DNA of 31,672 nt. Source: Vitreoscilla stercoraria DSM 513 (GTDB lineage Bacteria > Pseudomonadota > Gammaproteobacteria > Burkholderiales > Neisseriaceae). The position numbers and the translations under genes were made by a program. The stretch lies in contig NZ_KB908038.1 of assembly GCF_000382305.1 (NCBI RefSeq), positions 1-31,672 on the forward strand, read 5' to 3'. The notes beneath the pieces were generated by a model, which saw only the letters and a list, made by a program, of their open reading frames with translations, was not told where the DNA came from and did no database searches. Shown one piece after another: positions 24,615-31,672 of the stretch (position 1 is the first letter of the stretch; each line of letters opens with the position of its first letter).

Positions 24615-25154
24615 TTAACCTTTAAATGGGAATTTGAACAATGACAACAAAGCTTTCGCTTCTTCATCAGTTTGTGCAGTAGTAGTAATCGTAATATTCA
24701 AACCACGCAATGCATCGATTTTGTCATATTCAATTTCAGGGAAAATGATTTGTTCGCGTACACCCATGTTGAAGTTACCGCTACCATCAAATGATTTACC
24801 ATTCACACCACGGAAGTCACGCACGCGAGGCAAAGAGATGGTAATCAAACGATCCAAGAATTCAAACATGCGTTCGCGACGCAAAGTCACTTTACAACCC
24901 ACTGGGTAGTTATCACGGATTTTGAAACCCGCGATTGACTTGCGAGCCAAAGTTACAACTGGTTTTTGACCAGCAATTTTTTCCAAATCAGAAACAGCGT
25001 GATCCATTACTTTTTTATCTGCAACAGCCTCACCAACACCCATGTTCAAGGTGATTTTTTCAATGCGTGGTACTTGCATTACAGATTCGTAGTTGAATTG
25101 TTTCATCAACTCTGGAACCACGGTTTCTTTGTAAAAGTCGCTTAAACGTGCCAT
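24615..25154 (-). CDS. rplE: Large-subunit ribosomal protein uL5
   Basis: 179 residues. Binds 5S rRNA and the P-site tRNA elbow at the central protuberance. Visible are IEKITLNMGVGEAVADKK, QKPVVTLARKSIAGFKIR, GCKVTLRRERMFEFLDRL, and SFDGSGNFNMGVREQIIFPE. In E. coli S8 controls the spc operon by binding mRNA around the rplE start; I did not detect an S8-site mimic here by eye. 15 bases after rplX. Confidence 0.98.
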   Translation of the reverse strand: MARLSDFYKETVVPELMKQFNYESVMQVPRIEKITLNMGVGEAVADKKVMDHAVSDLEKIAGQKPVVTLARKSIAGFKIRDNYPVGCKVTLRRERMFEFLDRLITISLPRVRDFRGVNGKSFDGSGNFNMGVREQIIFPEIEYDKIDALRGLNITITTTAQTDEEAKALLSLFKFPFKG

Positions 25155-25169
25155 TTTTATCTCACCTTA

Positions 25170-25493
25170 TTACGCGTCAATTTGAGCGCCGTTAGACTTA
25201 AACACGCGAACGCGTTTAACTTTGCCTTCAGTCTCAACTAATTTGATACCAACGCGATCAGCTTTTTTGGTTTCAGGATTAAAAATCGCTACATTTGAAA
25301 CATTGATTGGTGCGTTTTTAGAAACGATACCACCTTCAACGCCGCGCATTGGATTAGGTTTTTGGTGACGTTTAACAACGTTAACACCTTCAACCACTAC
25401 TTTACCATCCAAAACACGCAAAACTTTACCAGTAGCGCCTTTGTTCTTGCCTGTGATCACAATAACTTGATCACCTGATTTAATTTTAGCCAT
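25170..25493 (-). CDS. rplX: Large-subunit ribosomal protein uL24
   Basis: 107 residues. Early 50S assembly initiator near the tunnel exit. N-terminal KOW motif in KIKSGDQVIVITGKNKGATGK, then VVEGVNVVKRHQKPNPMRGVEG and a C-terminal SNVAIFNPETKKADRVGIK. 12 bases after rplN. Confidence 0.98.
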   Translation of the reverse strand: MAKIKSGDQVIVITGKNKGATGKVLRVLDGKVVVEGVNVVKRHQKPNPMRGVEGGIVSKNAPINVSNVAIFNPETKKADRVGIKLVETEGKVKRVRVFKSNGAQIDA

Positions 25494-25505
25494 GATAAAT
25501 CCTTC

Positions 25506-25874
25506 TTATAACACTTCAGGCGCTAATGAAACGATTTTCATGAAGCGTTCGTTACGCAATTCACGTGTTACTGGGCCAAAAATACGAGTACCCATTGGCT
25601 CTAATTTGTTGTTCAAGATAACTGCTGCATTGTTATCAAATTTGATCAACGCGCCATCAGCACGACGAACACCTTTAGCAGTACGAACTACCACTGCATT
25701 GTAAACGTCACCTTTTTTAACACGGCCACGAGGCGCCGCATCTTTAACAGTCACTTTAATGATGTCGCCAACAGTAGCGTAGCGGCGTTTAGAGCCACCC
25801 AAAACTTTGATGCACATTACACGGCGCGCACCAGAGTTATCAGCCACATCAAGCATGGTCTGCATTTGTATCAT
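25506..25874 (-). CDS. rplN: Large-subunit ribosomal protein uL14
   Basis: 122 residues, full length, beginning MIQMQTMLDVADNSGARRVM. Forms bridges B5 and B8 and binds the silencing factor RsfS. RGRVKKGDVYNAVVVRTAKG and ELRNERFMKIVSLAPEVL are diagnostic. It opens the spc part of the cluster after a 183-base gap with its own promoter-like sequence and a structured leader, so it is probably the first gene of a separate transcript. Confidence 0.98.
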   Translation of the reverse strand: MIQMQTMLDVADNSGARRVMCIKVLGGSKRRYATVGDIIKVTVKDAAPRGRVKKGDVYNAVVVRTAKGVRRADGALIKFDNNAAVILNNKLEPMGTRIFGPVTRELRNERFMKIVSLAPEVL

Positions 25875-26029
25875 TGTAGATTACCTTTATATACCCAACT
25901 TAATTCAACAATCTATCAAGCCATTTGCTTGAGCACCCAATAAGGGTTTAGATGAACCAGTCTTGGATCCCGAAGGGATAGACAAAACTATAAGAAGCGA
26001 ATCTTACCCTAATCTTTTGATTTAAGCAA
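25875..26029 (-). promoter_or_regulatory. Promoter and structured leader upstream of rplN (spc boundary)
   Basis: On the minus strand TTGCTT (26029-26024), a 17-base spacer and TAAGAT (26006-26001) form a promoter with start near 25994. The leader of about 120 bases can form three small hairpins: ATCCC/GGGAT with a 3-base loop (25979-25967), ACCC/GGGT (25947-25935) and TCAAGC/GCTTGA with a 5-base loop (25932-25916). The last could alternatively pair CTTGATAG (25920-25913) with CTATCAAG (26047-26040), which is present only in read-through RNA. Sequence elements are direct observation; a regulatory leader is inference. Confidence 0.5.
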
Positions 26030-26057
26030 GTATTCGCCTCTTGATAGCACCTAAAAC

Positions 26058-26321
26058 TTAAATGGTGTTGTTTTTTTCCACCAAAGTGGCAACAACCCAA
26101 GTTTTGGTTTTAGACAATGGGCGCGATTCTGCAATCGTTACCACGTCACCAACCGCATACTCATTGTTTTCATCATGAGCATGAAACTTGTTTGAACGGC
26201 GAATTACTTTACCGTACAAAGGGTGTTTCACTTTACGCTCAACCAAAACAACAACGGTTTTGTCCATTTTGTCACTAACCACTTTACCGGTTAATGTACG
26301 AACATTTTTCTTTTCGCTCAT
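26058..26321 (-). CDS. rpsQ: Small-subunit ribosomal protein uS17
   Basis: 87 residues. OB-fold primary binding protein of the 16S 5' domain. VRTLTGKVVSDKMDKTVVVL, KHPLYGKVIRRSNKFHAHDE and DVVTIAESRPLSKTKTWVV are typical. Its ATG shares one base with the rpmC stop (TAATG). Last gene of the S10 part, followed by the 183-base regulatory gap. Confidence 0.98.
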   Translation of the reverse strand: MSEKKNVRTLTGKVVSDKMDKTVVVLVERKVKHPLYGKVIRRSNKFHAHDENNEYAVGDVVTIAESRPLSKTKTWVVATLVEKNNTI

Positions 26322-26512
26322 TATTGACCAACCTTTTGGCTCAAAATGGTTTTAATACGAGCAATTTCACGGCGAGTTTTTTTAATTTCGCTGGTTTTTT
26401 GCAATTGATTCGTTGCAGCTTGCATACGCAAACCGAACTGAGCTTTCAACAAACTCATCAATTCTTCATTTAATTGCTCAACAGATTTGTCGTGTAAATT
26501 TTTAGCACTCAT
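26321..26512 (-). CDS. rpmC: Large-subunit ribosomal protein uL29
   Basis: 63 residues, two antiparallel helices at the tunnel exit, part of the docking site for SRP (Ffh) and trigger factor with uL23. LHDKSVEQLNEELMSLLKAQ and KTRREIARIKTILSQK are family-typical. One-base stop/start overlaps (TAATG) on both sides show strict coupling with rplP and rpsQ. Confidence 0.97.
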   Translation of the reverse strand: MSAKNLHDKSVEQLNEELMSLLKAQFGLRMQAATNQLQKTSEIKKTRREIARIKTILSQKVGQ

Positions 26513-26928
26513 TATTGACCTACCTGTCTAACTACAAAAACAGTAGAAATAGGCAATTTTGCTGCTGCCAATTCGAATGCTTCACGAGCCAACTCTTCTG
26601 ACACGCCATCCATTTCGTACAGCATTTTACCTGGTTGAATTTCCGCTACCCAGTACTCTGGAGAACCTTTACCGCCACCCATACGAACTTCAGCAGGTTT
26701 TTCAGTAATTGGTTTGTCTGGGAAAACACGGATCCAAATACGACCACCACGTTTAATATGACGGGTCATCGCACGACGAGCAGCTTCGATCTGACGTGCA
26801 GTCAAACGACCACGGCCAGTTGCTTTCAAACCGAAATCACCAAAGCTTACTTTGTTACCACGAGTCGCAACACCAGTGTTACGACCTTTGTGTTGTTTAC
26901 GATATTTCAGTCTAGTTGGCTGCAGCAT
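26512..26928 (-). CDS. rplP: Large-subunit ribosomal protein uL16
   Basis: 138 residues. Organises the A-site/peptidyl-transferase region and contacts tRNA. MLQPTRLKYRKQHKGRNTG, RQIEAARRAMTRHIKRGGRI, RVFPDKPITEKPAEVRMGGG and KGSPEYWVAEIQPGKMLYE are diagnostic. Its start lies 17 bases inside the 3' end of rpsC, the longest overlap in the block. Confidence 0.98.
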   Translation of the reverse strand: MLQPTRLKYRKQHKGRNTGVATRGNKVSFGDFGLKATGRGRLTARQIEAARRAMTRHIKRGGRIWIRVFPDKPITEKPAEVRMGGGKGSPEYWVAEIQPGKMLYEMDGVSEELAREAFELAAAKLPISTVFVVRQVGQ

Positions 26929-27613
26929 TTCGACGACCTGCCTTTCCGTTTTTCTTTTCTTCAGGTTTTGCAGCTACTTGTGGTTGAGAACCAGCTTCAC
27001 CTTTGTAAACCCAAACTTTAATGCCAATGATACCGTAGGTAGTCAACGCTTCACTTGTTGCATAATCAACGTCAGCACGTAAAGTATGCAAAGGCACTCG
27101 GCCTTCACGATACCATTCGCTACGAGCGATATCGATACCATTCAAGCGACCTGAAGACATGATTTTGATACCTTTCGCACCAGCACGCATTGCATTTTGC
27201 ATAGAGCGTTTCATGGCACGACGGAACATTACACGTTTTTCCAATTGGCTAGCAATATTGTCAGCAATGATTTTTGCATCCAACTCAGGCTTGCGAATTT
27301 CTTCAATGTTCACATGAACTGGCAAACCCAATAAATTTTGCAAGTCACGTTTCAACACTTCAATGTCTTCGCCTTTTTTACCAATCACGATACCTGGACG
27401 GGCAGTGAAAATGGTAATTTTTGCTGACTTAGCAGGGCGCTCAATCACGATGCGACCAACTGAAGCATTTTTCAAACGTTTTTGCAAGTAGTTGCGAACG
27501 TCGATATCTTGTTTCAAAACAGTTGGAAACTCGCTAGTTTTAGCAAACCATTTTGAAGACCAATCTTTGTTCACCGCTAATCGGAAACCAGTTGGGTTGA
27601 TTTTTTGTCCCAT
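26912..27613 (-). CDS. rpsC: Small-subunit ribosomal protein uS3
   Basis: 233 residues. Head protein at the mRNA entry channel with helicase activity (with S4 and S5). MGQKINPTGFRLAVNKDW; type II KH domain with the GKKG loop in RPGIVIGKKGEDIEVLKRDL; C-terminal domain with SGRLNGIDIARSEWYREG and YGIIGIKVWVYKGE. The tail is Lys/Asn/Ala-rich and overlaps the rplP start. AAGGAAAAAC precedes the ATG. Confidence 0.98.
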   Translation of the reverse strand: MGQKINPTGFRLAVNKDWSSKWFAKTSEFPTVLKQDIDVRNYLQKRLKNASVGRIVIERPAKSAKITIFTARPGIVIGKKGEDIEVLKRDLQNLLGLPVHVNIEEIRKPELDAKIIADNIASQLEKRVMFRRAMKRSMQNAMRAGAKGIKIMSSGRLNGIDIARSEWYREGRVPLHTLRADVDYATSEALTTYGIIGIKVWVYKGEAGSQPQVAAKPEEKKNGKAGRRNAAAN

Positions 27614-27622
27614 TGTTTTTCC

Positions 27623-27952
27623 TTAGTTACCAACGGTCACAGTGATGTGACAAGTTTGTTTTTCAATGCGGTTACCGCGACCTTTAGCACGAGCTGAGAA
27701 ACGTTTCAAGCTTGGGCCTTTGTCAACGAAAATTTCAACCACTTTCAATTCATCGATGTCAGCACCTTCGTTGTGTTCAGCATTGGCAATTGCAGAGCCC
27801 AATACTTTATAAGTCAACTCAGCTGCTTTTTGCGGCGCAAATTGCAAAATAGTCAAAGCAGAAGCAACATCTTTACCGCGAATCAAGTCAGCAATTAAGC
27901 GAGCTTTTTGCGCAGAAATACGTGCATTTTTATGTTGTGCAGATACTTTCAT
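27623..27952 (-). CDS. rplV: Large-subunit ribosomal protein uL22
   Basis: 109 residues from the second of two adjacent ATGs (27952), which leaves a six-base spacing to GGAG and matches Neisseria L22 (MxVxAQHKNARISAQKARL). Its long loop lines the exit-tunnel constriction. SAIANAEHNEGADIDELKV and FVDKGPSLKRFSARAKGRGN are typical. The loop region GRGNRIEKQTCHITV carries no visible macrolide-resistance-type insertion or deletion. Confidence 0.97.
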   Translation of the reverse strand: MKVSAQHKNARISAQKARLIADLIRGKDVASALTILQFAPQKAAELTYKVLGSAIANAEHNEGADIDELKVVEIFVDKGPSLKRFSARAKGRGNRIEKQTCHITVTVGN

Positions 27953-27962
27953 CATTCACTCC

Positions 27963-28238
27963 TTATTTCTTAGCTTTTTTATCAGCCAAATGGCCTTTAA
28001 AAGTGCGAGTGAACGCGAATTCGCCCAATTTGTGACCAACCATGTTGTCGCTGATGTAAACAGGCACGTGAGTACGGCCGTTGTGTACAGCAATGGTCAA
28101 ACCAATAAAGTCAGGCAAGATAGTAGAGCGACGAGACCAAGTTTTGATTGGACGCTTGTCGCTGGTTGCACGTGCTGTATCAACTTTTTTCAGCAAGTGC
28201 AGGTCTACATAAGGACCTTTTTTCAATGAACGTGCCAT
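27963..28238 (-). CDS. rpsS: Small-subunit ribosomal protein uS19
   Basis: 91 residues. Head protein forming bridge B1a and partner of S13. MARSLKKGPYVDLHLLKKVD, IKTWSRRSTILPDFIGLTI, VHNGRTHVPVYISDNMVGHK and LGEFAFTRTFKGHLADKK are diagnostic. Four bases after rplB. Confidence 0.98.
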   Translation of the reverse strand: MARSLKKGPYVDLHLLKKVDTARATSDKRPIKTWSRRSTILPDFIGLTIAVHNGRTHVPVYISDNMVGHKLGEFAFTRTFKGHLADKKAKK

Positions 28239-28242
28239 CTAA

Positions 28243-29079
28243 TTACCCTTTATTTGAAAAGCGGCGACGAACAATCATGTTATTCGTGCGTTTGTTGCTA
28301 CGGGTGCGGTAGCCTTTAGCTGGAGTACCCCATGGGCTAACTGGCTCACGACCTTCACCGGTACGACCTTCACCACCACCGTGTGGGTGATCTACTGGAT
28401 TCATTACCACACCGCGTACGGTAGGACGAATGCCTTTCCAGCGATTAGCACCAGCTTTACCGATTTTCTTCAAGCTTTGCTCTTCGTTACCCACTTCACC
28501 GATGGTTGCACGGCAATCAACGTGAATTTTTCGGATTTCGCCTGAACGCAAACGCAATTGAGCGTAAATGCCTTCACGAGCCAACAACATCGCTGAAGTA
28601 CCAGCGGAGCGAGCAATTTGCGCGCCTTTACCTGGTTTCATTTCGATACAGTGGATGGTAGTACCAACTGGGATGTTGCGAATAGGTAAAGTATTACCTA
28701 CTTTAATCGCAGACTCAGCACCAGAAACAACTTGTGCACCAGCTTTCAAACCACGTGGAGCGATGATGTAACGACGTTCACCGTCTGCATAGCACAACAA
28801 AGCGATGTGCGCAGTGCGGTTTGGATCGTATTCAATACGTTCAACAGTTGCCGGAATACCGTCCTTGCTGTTACGTTTGAAGTCAATCATACGGTAATGA
28901 TGTTTGTGACCACCACCTTTATGACGAGTAGTAATACGACCACCGTTGTTACGACCAGCGGTAGAGTTTTGTTTTTCTAACAAAGGAGCGTAAGGAGCGC
29001 CTTTGTGCAGACCTTCAGTGACTACACGGACCATGCCGCGACGGCCAGCAGAAGTCGGCTTCATTTTAACAATAGCCAT
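28243..29079 (-). CDS. rplB: Large-subunit ribosomal protein uL2
   Basis: 278 residues, the usual length plus one or two. Essential for subunit association and the peptidyl-transferase region. ITTRHKGGGHKHHYRMIDFK, RSAGTSAMLLAREGIYAQLR and the VDHPHGGGEGRTGEGREPVS loop with His231 (equivalent to E. coli His229) are intact. 11 bases after rplW. Confidence 0.98.
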   Translation of the reverse strand: MAIVKMKPTSAGRRGMVRVVTEGLHKGAPYAPLLEKQNSTAGRNNGGRITTRHKGGGHKHHYRMIDFKRNSKDGIPATVERIEYDPNRTAHIALLCYADGERRYIIAPRGLKAGAQVVSGAESAIKVGNTLPIRNIPVGTTIHCIEMKPGKGAQIARSAGTSAMLLAREGIYAQLRLRSGEIRKIHVDCRATIGEVGNEEQSLKKIGKAGANRWKGIRPTVRGVVMNPVDHPHGGGEGRTGEGREPVSPWGTPAKGYRTRSNKRTNNMIVRRRFSNKG

Positions 29080-29090
29080 TTCACTTTTCC

Positions 29091-29402
29091 TTATTCTGCA
29101 GAAGCGGCTGCTGCGGTTTCTAAGTCTAATTGCTGACCTTCAACCAAGCTAACATACGCTTTTTTCACGTCGCTGCGTTTACCAAAAGAACTGCCAAAGC
29201 GTTTTTTCTTGCCTTTAGTAGTCGTGGTAGTCACAGAAGCCACTTGAACACTGAACAACAATTCAACAGCTGCTTTGATTTCAGTTTTGGTTGCATTAGG
29301 CAACACTTTAAAAGTCATTTGATTGCGTTTTTCAGCAATCATATTGCTTTTTTCTGAAACAACAGGTGCCAGAATCACTTTCATTAAACGTTCTTGATTC
29401 AT
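29091..29402 (-). CDS. rplW: Large-subunit ribosomal protein uL23
   Basis: 103 residues from the ATG at 29402 (MNQERLMKVILAPVVSEKS), chosen because GAGGAG lies eight bases upstream and the ATGA overlap with the rplD stop is the usual coupling. An ATG two codons earlier (29408) is too close to that site. Docking protein for SRP and trigger factor at the tunnel exit. FKVLPNATKTEIKAAVELLF and TTTKGKKKRFGSSFGKRSDV are typical. Confidence 0.96.
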   Translation of the reverse strand: MNQERLMKVILAPVVSEKSNMIAEKRNQMTFKVLPNATKTEIKAAVELLFSVQVASVTTTTTKGKKKRFGSSFGKRSDVKKAYVSLVEGQQLDLETAAAASAE

Positions 29403-30019
29403 GCCCATTGCTCCTCTAATTGTGCAACTGCTGCTTTAGTCAACACAACTTTCTTAAAGCGCAATAAGCTATAAGGATCAGCTTGATGAGCTTCTAAAAC
29501 CAAAACATTGTGCAAGTTGCGACTAGATAAAAATACGTTTTCATCCAATTGTGTAGTCAAGAACAACACTTGTTCCAAACCCATATTTTTCACTTGTTCA
29601 GCGAAAGCTTTGGTTTTTGGAGAATCAACAGTCAAATCTTCAACTACTACCAAGCGATCATCACGCACCAATTGAGACAAAATAGTCGCGATACCAGCGC
29701 GGAACATTTTGCGGTTCACTTTTTGAGTGAAGTTCTCATCAGGTTTGTTAGGGAACGCACGGCCACCTTTACGCCAGATTGGAGACGAAGTCATACCAGA
29801 ACGCGCGCGACCGGTACCTTTTTGACGCCAAGGTTTTTTAGTAGAGTGATTTACTTCAGCACGGGTTTTTTGTGCACGGTTACCTGAACGAGCATTCGCC
29901 AAGTAAGCAGTCACCAATTGGTGTACCAAAGCTTCGTTGTATTCACGACCAAACAAAGCATCAGAAGCAGCCACATTGCCCGCAACTTCGCCGTTAGCGT
30001 TGATTAATTTCAATTCCAT
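29399..30019 (-). CDS. rplD: Large-subunit ribosomal protein uL4
   Basis: 206 residues. Tunnel-constriction protein and, in E. coli, autoregulator of the S10 operon by transcription attenuation and translation block. VNHSTKKPWRQKGTGRARSG and SSPIWRKGGRAFPNKP form the long tunnel loop; no insertion or change of the macrolide-resistance type is evident. Its ATG overlaps the rplC stop by one base. Its gene lies downstream of the hairpin at rpsJ/rplC, which could be a target for L4-type control, though that is untested. Confidence 0.98.
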   Translation of the reverse strand: MELKLINANGEVAGNVAASDALFGREYNEALVHQLVTAYLANARSGNRAQKTRAEVNHSTKKPWRQKGTGRARSGMTSSPIWRKGGRAFPNKPDENFTQKVNRKMFRAGIATILSQLVRDDRLVVVEDLTVDSPKTKAFAEQVKNMGLEQVLFLTTQLDENVFLSSRNLHNVLVLEAHQADPYSLLRFKKVVLTKAAVAQLEEQWA

Positions 30020-30654
30020 TACGCACCCGCTTTCACACTAGGACGCACCACGACATCGCTGTTAATCGAGCCAGGTACTGCACCTTTTACCAACAGTAAG
30101 TTGCGTTCTGCATCAACACGTACAACCACTAAGTTTTGTACAGTTGATTTAGTGTTACCATATTGGCCAGCCATGCGCTTGCCTTTAAACACGCGACCTG
30201 GGTCTTGTGCTTGGCCGATAGAGCCTGGTACACGGTGAGAACGTGAGTTACCGTGAGAAGTACGTTGAGAATCAAAATTATGACGTTTGATGGTACCGGC
30301 AAAGCCTTTACCTTTAGAAGTGCCAGTGATATCAACCAACTGACCAGCTTCAAACATCGATACTTCAATAACGTCGCCAGCTTTCAATTCACCAGCTTCG
30401 ATTGCGAATTCGATCAAACCAGAACCAGCTTCAACACCTGCTTTTGCAAAGTGACCAGCTTCTGTTTTGTTAACACGATTCGCTTTTTTTGAACCAAAAG
30501 TCACTTGAACAGCTTCGTAGCCGTCTGTGTCTTTGGTTTTAACCTGAGTGACGCGGTTAGCAGTCATTTCCAACACGGTTACTGGAACAGATGCACCCTG
30601 TTCGTCGAACACGCGAGTCATGCCTACTTTGCGCCCTACCAGACCTAAACTCAT
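30019..30654 (-). CDS. rplC: Large-subunit ribosomal protein uL3
   Basis: 211 residues. Early assembly protein whose loop reaches the peptidyl-transferase centre. MSLGLVGRKVGMTRVFDEQG, VDITGTSKGKGFAGTIKRHN, SHRVPGSIGQAQDPGRVFKG and KRMAGQYGNTKSTVQNL are diagnostic; Gln in GSIGQAQDPGR is the residue methylated by PrmB in related proteins. AAGGAATAAAC precedes the ATG. It follows rpsJ after a 155-base gap with promoter and hairpin, so it may start its own transcript. Confidence 0.98.
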   Translation of the reverse strand: MSLGLVGRKVGMTRVFDEQGASVPVTVLEMTANRVTQVKTKDTDGYEAVQVTFGSKKANRVNKTEAGHFAKAGVEAGSGLIEFAIEAGELKAGDVIEVSMFEAGQLVDITGTSKGKGFAGTIKRHNFDSQRTSHGNSRSHRVPGSIGQAQDPGRVFKGKRMAGQYGNTKSTVQNLVVVRVDAERNLLLVKGAVPGSINSDVVVRPSVKAGA

Positions 30655-30705
30655 GTTTATTCCTTAATTAAAGGCACCAATTACGATTGATTGGCTAATG
30701 TATAA

Positions 30706-30776
30706 AAAACGAACTCAGCAAGTTATAAATAATTGCTGAGTCCGCAATCATACTACAACACTTCAACTTAAATCAA
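30706..30776 (-). promoter_or_regulatory. Promoter and terminator-like hairpin between rpsJ and rplC
   Basis: On the minus strand TTGATT (30776-30771), an 18-base spacer and TATGAT (30752-30747) form a promoter with start near 30740. Directly there begins a 9-bp stem, ACTCAGCAA (30741-30733) with TTGCTGAGT (30721-30713), loop of 11, followed by TCG and six Ts (to about 30704). The hairpin has the form of an intrinsic terminator for RNA coming from tuf-rpsJ, and it forms the extreme 5' end of RNA from the new promoter. Confidence 0.6.
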
Positions 30777-30809
30777 TGTTTTAAATTAAAATATTGCAAA
30801 TCTGTATAA

Positions 30810-31121
30810 TTATTGCACTTTGATTTCTACATCAACGCCTGCTGGCAAGTCCAATTTCATCAAAGCATCTGTGGTTTTATCAGTCCAATCAACGATATCC
30901 ATCAAACGCAAGTGAGTGCGGATTTCCAACTGTTCACGAGAAGTTTTGTTCACGTGAGGAGAACGCAAGATGTTGAAACGTTCGATTTTTGTAGGCAAAG
31001 GAATTGGACCTTTAACCACAGCACCAGTACGTTTAGCAGTCTCAACGATTTCTTGAGCAGAATGATCGATCAAGCTGTAATCATAAGCTTTCAAGCGAAT
31101 ACGGATTTTTTGGTTTTTCAT
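30810..31121 (-). CDS. rpsJ: Small-subunit ribosomal protein uS10 / NusE
   Basis: 103 residues. Ribosomal head protein that also acts as NusE with NusB in rRNA antitermination. MKNQKIRIRLKAYDYSLIDH, VVKGPIPLPTKIERFNILRS and PHVNKTSREQLEIRTHLRLM are diagnostic. 15 bases after tuf, so probably the last gene of the str-type operon (rpsL-rpsG-fusA-tuf-rpsJ arrangement known in Neisseria). It is separated from rplC by a terminator-like hairpin. Confidence 0.98.
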   Translation of the reverse strand: MKNQKIRIRLKAYDYSLIDHSAQEIVETAKRTGAVVKGPIPLPTKIERFNILRSPHVNKTSREQLEIRTHLRLMDIVDWTDKTTDALMKLDLPAGVDVEIKVQ

Positions 31122-31136
31122 CTCAATATTCCTAAA

Positions 31137-31672
31137 TTATTTGATTACAGATGCTACAACACCAGCACCAACGGTACGACCACCTTCACGAATCGCGAAG
31201 CGCAAACCATCTTCCATAGCGATAGGTGCAATCAATTCAACAGTGATTGACACGTTTTCACCTGGCATAACCATTTCCACGCCTTCACCCAAAGTAACTG
31301 CACCAGTTACGTCAGTTGTACGGAAGTAGAACTGTGGACGGTAGTTAGCGAAGAATGGAGTATGACGGCCACCCTCTTCTTTAGACAATACGTAAACTTC
31401 AGCAGTAAATGTAGTGTGAGGTTTGATAGTACCTGGCTTAGCCAATACTTGACCACGCTCAACGTCTTCACGTTTAGTACCACGCAACAATACACCTACG
31501 TTGTCGCCAGCTTGACCTTCGTCCAACAATTTACGGAACATCTCAACGCCCGTACAAGTTGTTTTAACAGTGTCTTTCAAACCAACGATTTCGATCTCTT
31601 CACCAACTTTAACGATACCGCGCTCGATACGACCAGTCACAACAGTACCACGACCAGAAATAGAGAACACGT
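31137..31672 (-). CDS. tuf: Elongation factor Tu, C-terminal part (cut by window edge)
   Basis: The last 178 residues or so of EF-Tu, covering beta-barrel domains 2 and 3; the GTPase domain lies beyond the right edge. It delivers aminoacyl-tRNA to the ribosome. The visible part begins VFSISGRGTVVTGRIERG (GTG here is an internal valine, not a start) and includes RGTKREDVERGQVLAKPG, HTPFFANYRPQFYFRTTDVT, and the C-terminal AIREGGRTVGAGVVASVIK. The GRTVGAGVV strand and the Gln in YRPQFYFRTTDVTG, sites linked to kirromycin resistance, look wild-type. Many Neisseriaceae have a second tuf copy. Confidence 0.97.
   Translation of the reverse strand, partial: VFSISGRGTVVTGRIERGIVKVGEEIEIVGLKDTVKTTCTGVEMFRKLLDEGQAGDNVGVLLRGTKREDVERGQVLAKPGTIKPHTTFTAEVYVLSKEEGGRHTPFFANYRPQFYFRTTDVTGAVTLGEGVEMVMPGENVSITVELIAPIAMEDGLRFAIREGGRTVGAGVVASVIK

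Noticed and set aside
25875..26057. A tRNA or small RNA gene in the rpsQ-rplN gap
   Set aside because: No cloverleaf or T-loop consensus could be drawn; only short hairpins are present.
30655..30809. A small gene between rpsJ and rplC
   Set aside because: No start codon with ribosome site and sustained frame; the gap is explained by promoter and hairpin.

Overview
The window looks like a chromosomal segment of a moderately AT-rich betaproteobacterium, most likely of the family Neisseriaceae. Four things point there: (i) the order tuf-rpsJ-rplC...rplQ with secY-infA-rpmJ in place; (ii) protein sequences that read as Neisseria-like throughout (RpoA, L14, S8, L22, MiaB); (iii) a membrane cytochrome-assembly gene (YpjD type) divergent from ffh; (iv) a 12-base word, AAGCGTCCTGTA, that recurs as inverted-repeat terminators and inside coding sequence, exactly how Neisseriaceae DNA uptake sequences (DUS) behave. 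The word differs from the DUS dialects I can recall (for example ATGCCGTCTGAA and AAGCAGCCTGCA), so it may be an undescribed dialect. I cannot name the genus or species.

Layout. 1-744: non-coding, very AT-rich; its left edge carries a strong leftward promoter with an rrn-like leader, suggesting an rRNA operon just outside the window. 745-3034: ypjD-like gene (leftward) divergent from ffh (rightward). 3103-5358: leftward cluster lptM-lysA-DUF4239-like membrane gene, with cyaY divergent at 5470. 5941-10204: GNAT acetyltransferase, then leftward single genes (coiled-coil/zinc-ribbon membrane protein, SpmA-SpmB type membrane protein, hisC), each bounded by a DUS-type palindromic terminator. 10226-11596: cycA-type amino-acid permease. 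11597-12051: AT-rich gap. 12052-15233: four-gene glutamate/aspartate-type ABC transporter (gltI-gltJ-gltK-gltL), with a hairpin after the binding-protein gene and a possible Fur box on its promoter. 15453-17167: a small exported protein of unknown function translationally coupled to miaB.

17267-31672: one long leftward block of translation and transcription genes, read from right to left: tuf (partial), rpsJ, rplC, rplD, rplW, rplB, rpsS, rplV, rpsC, rplP, rpmC, rpsQ, rplN, rplX, rplE, rpsN, rpsH, rplF, rplR, rpsE, rpmD, rplO, secY, infA, rpmJ, rpsM, rpsK, rpsD, rpoA, rplQ. This is the merged S10-spc-alpha cluster. Most junctions are tight or overlapping, but three gaps (155, 183 and 51 nt) each hold a promoter-like sequence plus palindromes. 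They fall at rpsJ/rplC, rpsQ/rplN (the classical S10/spc boundary) and rpmJ/rpsM (the classical spc/alpha boundary), so the block is probably several separately tuned transcription units.

I see no phage, transposon, CRISPR, toxin-antitoxin or biosynthetic cluster. The most novel features are the putative new DUS dialect and the regulatory architecture of the ribosomal-protein block.
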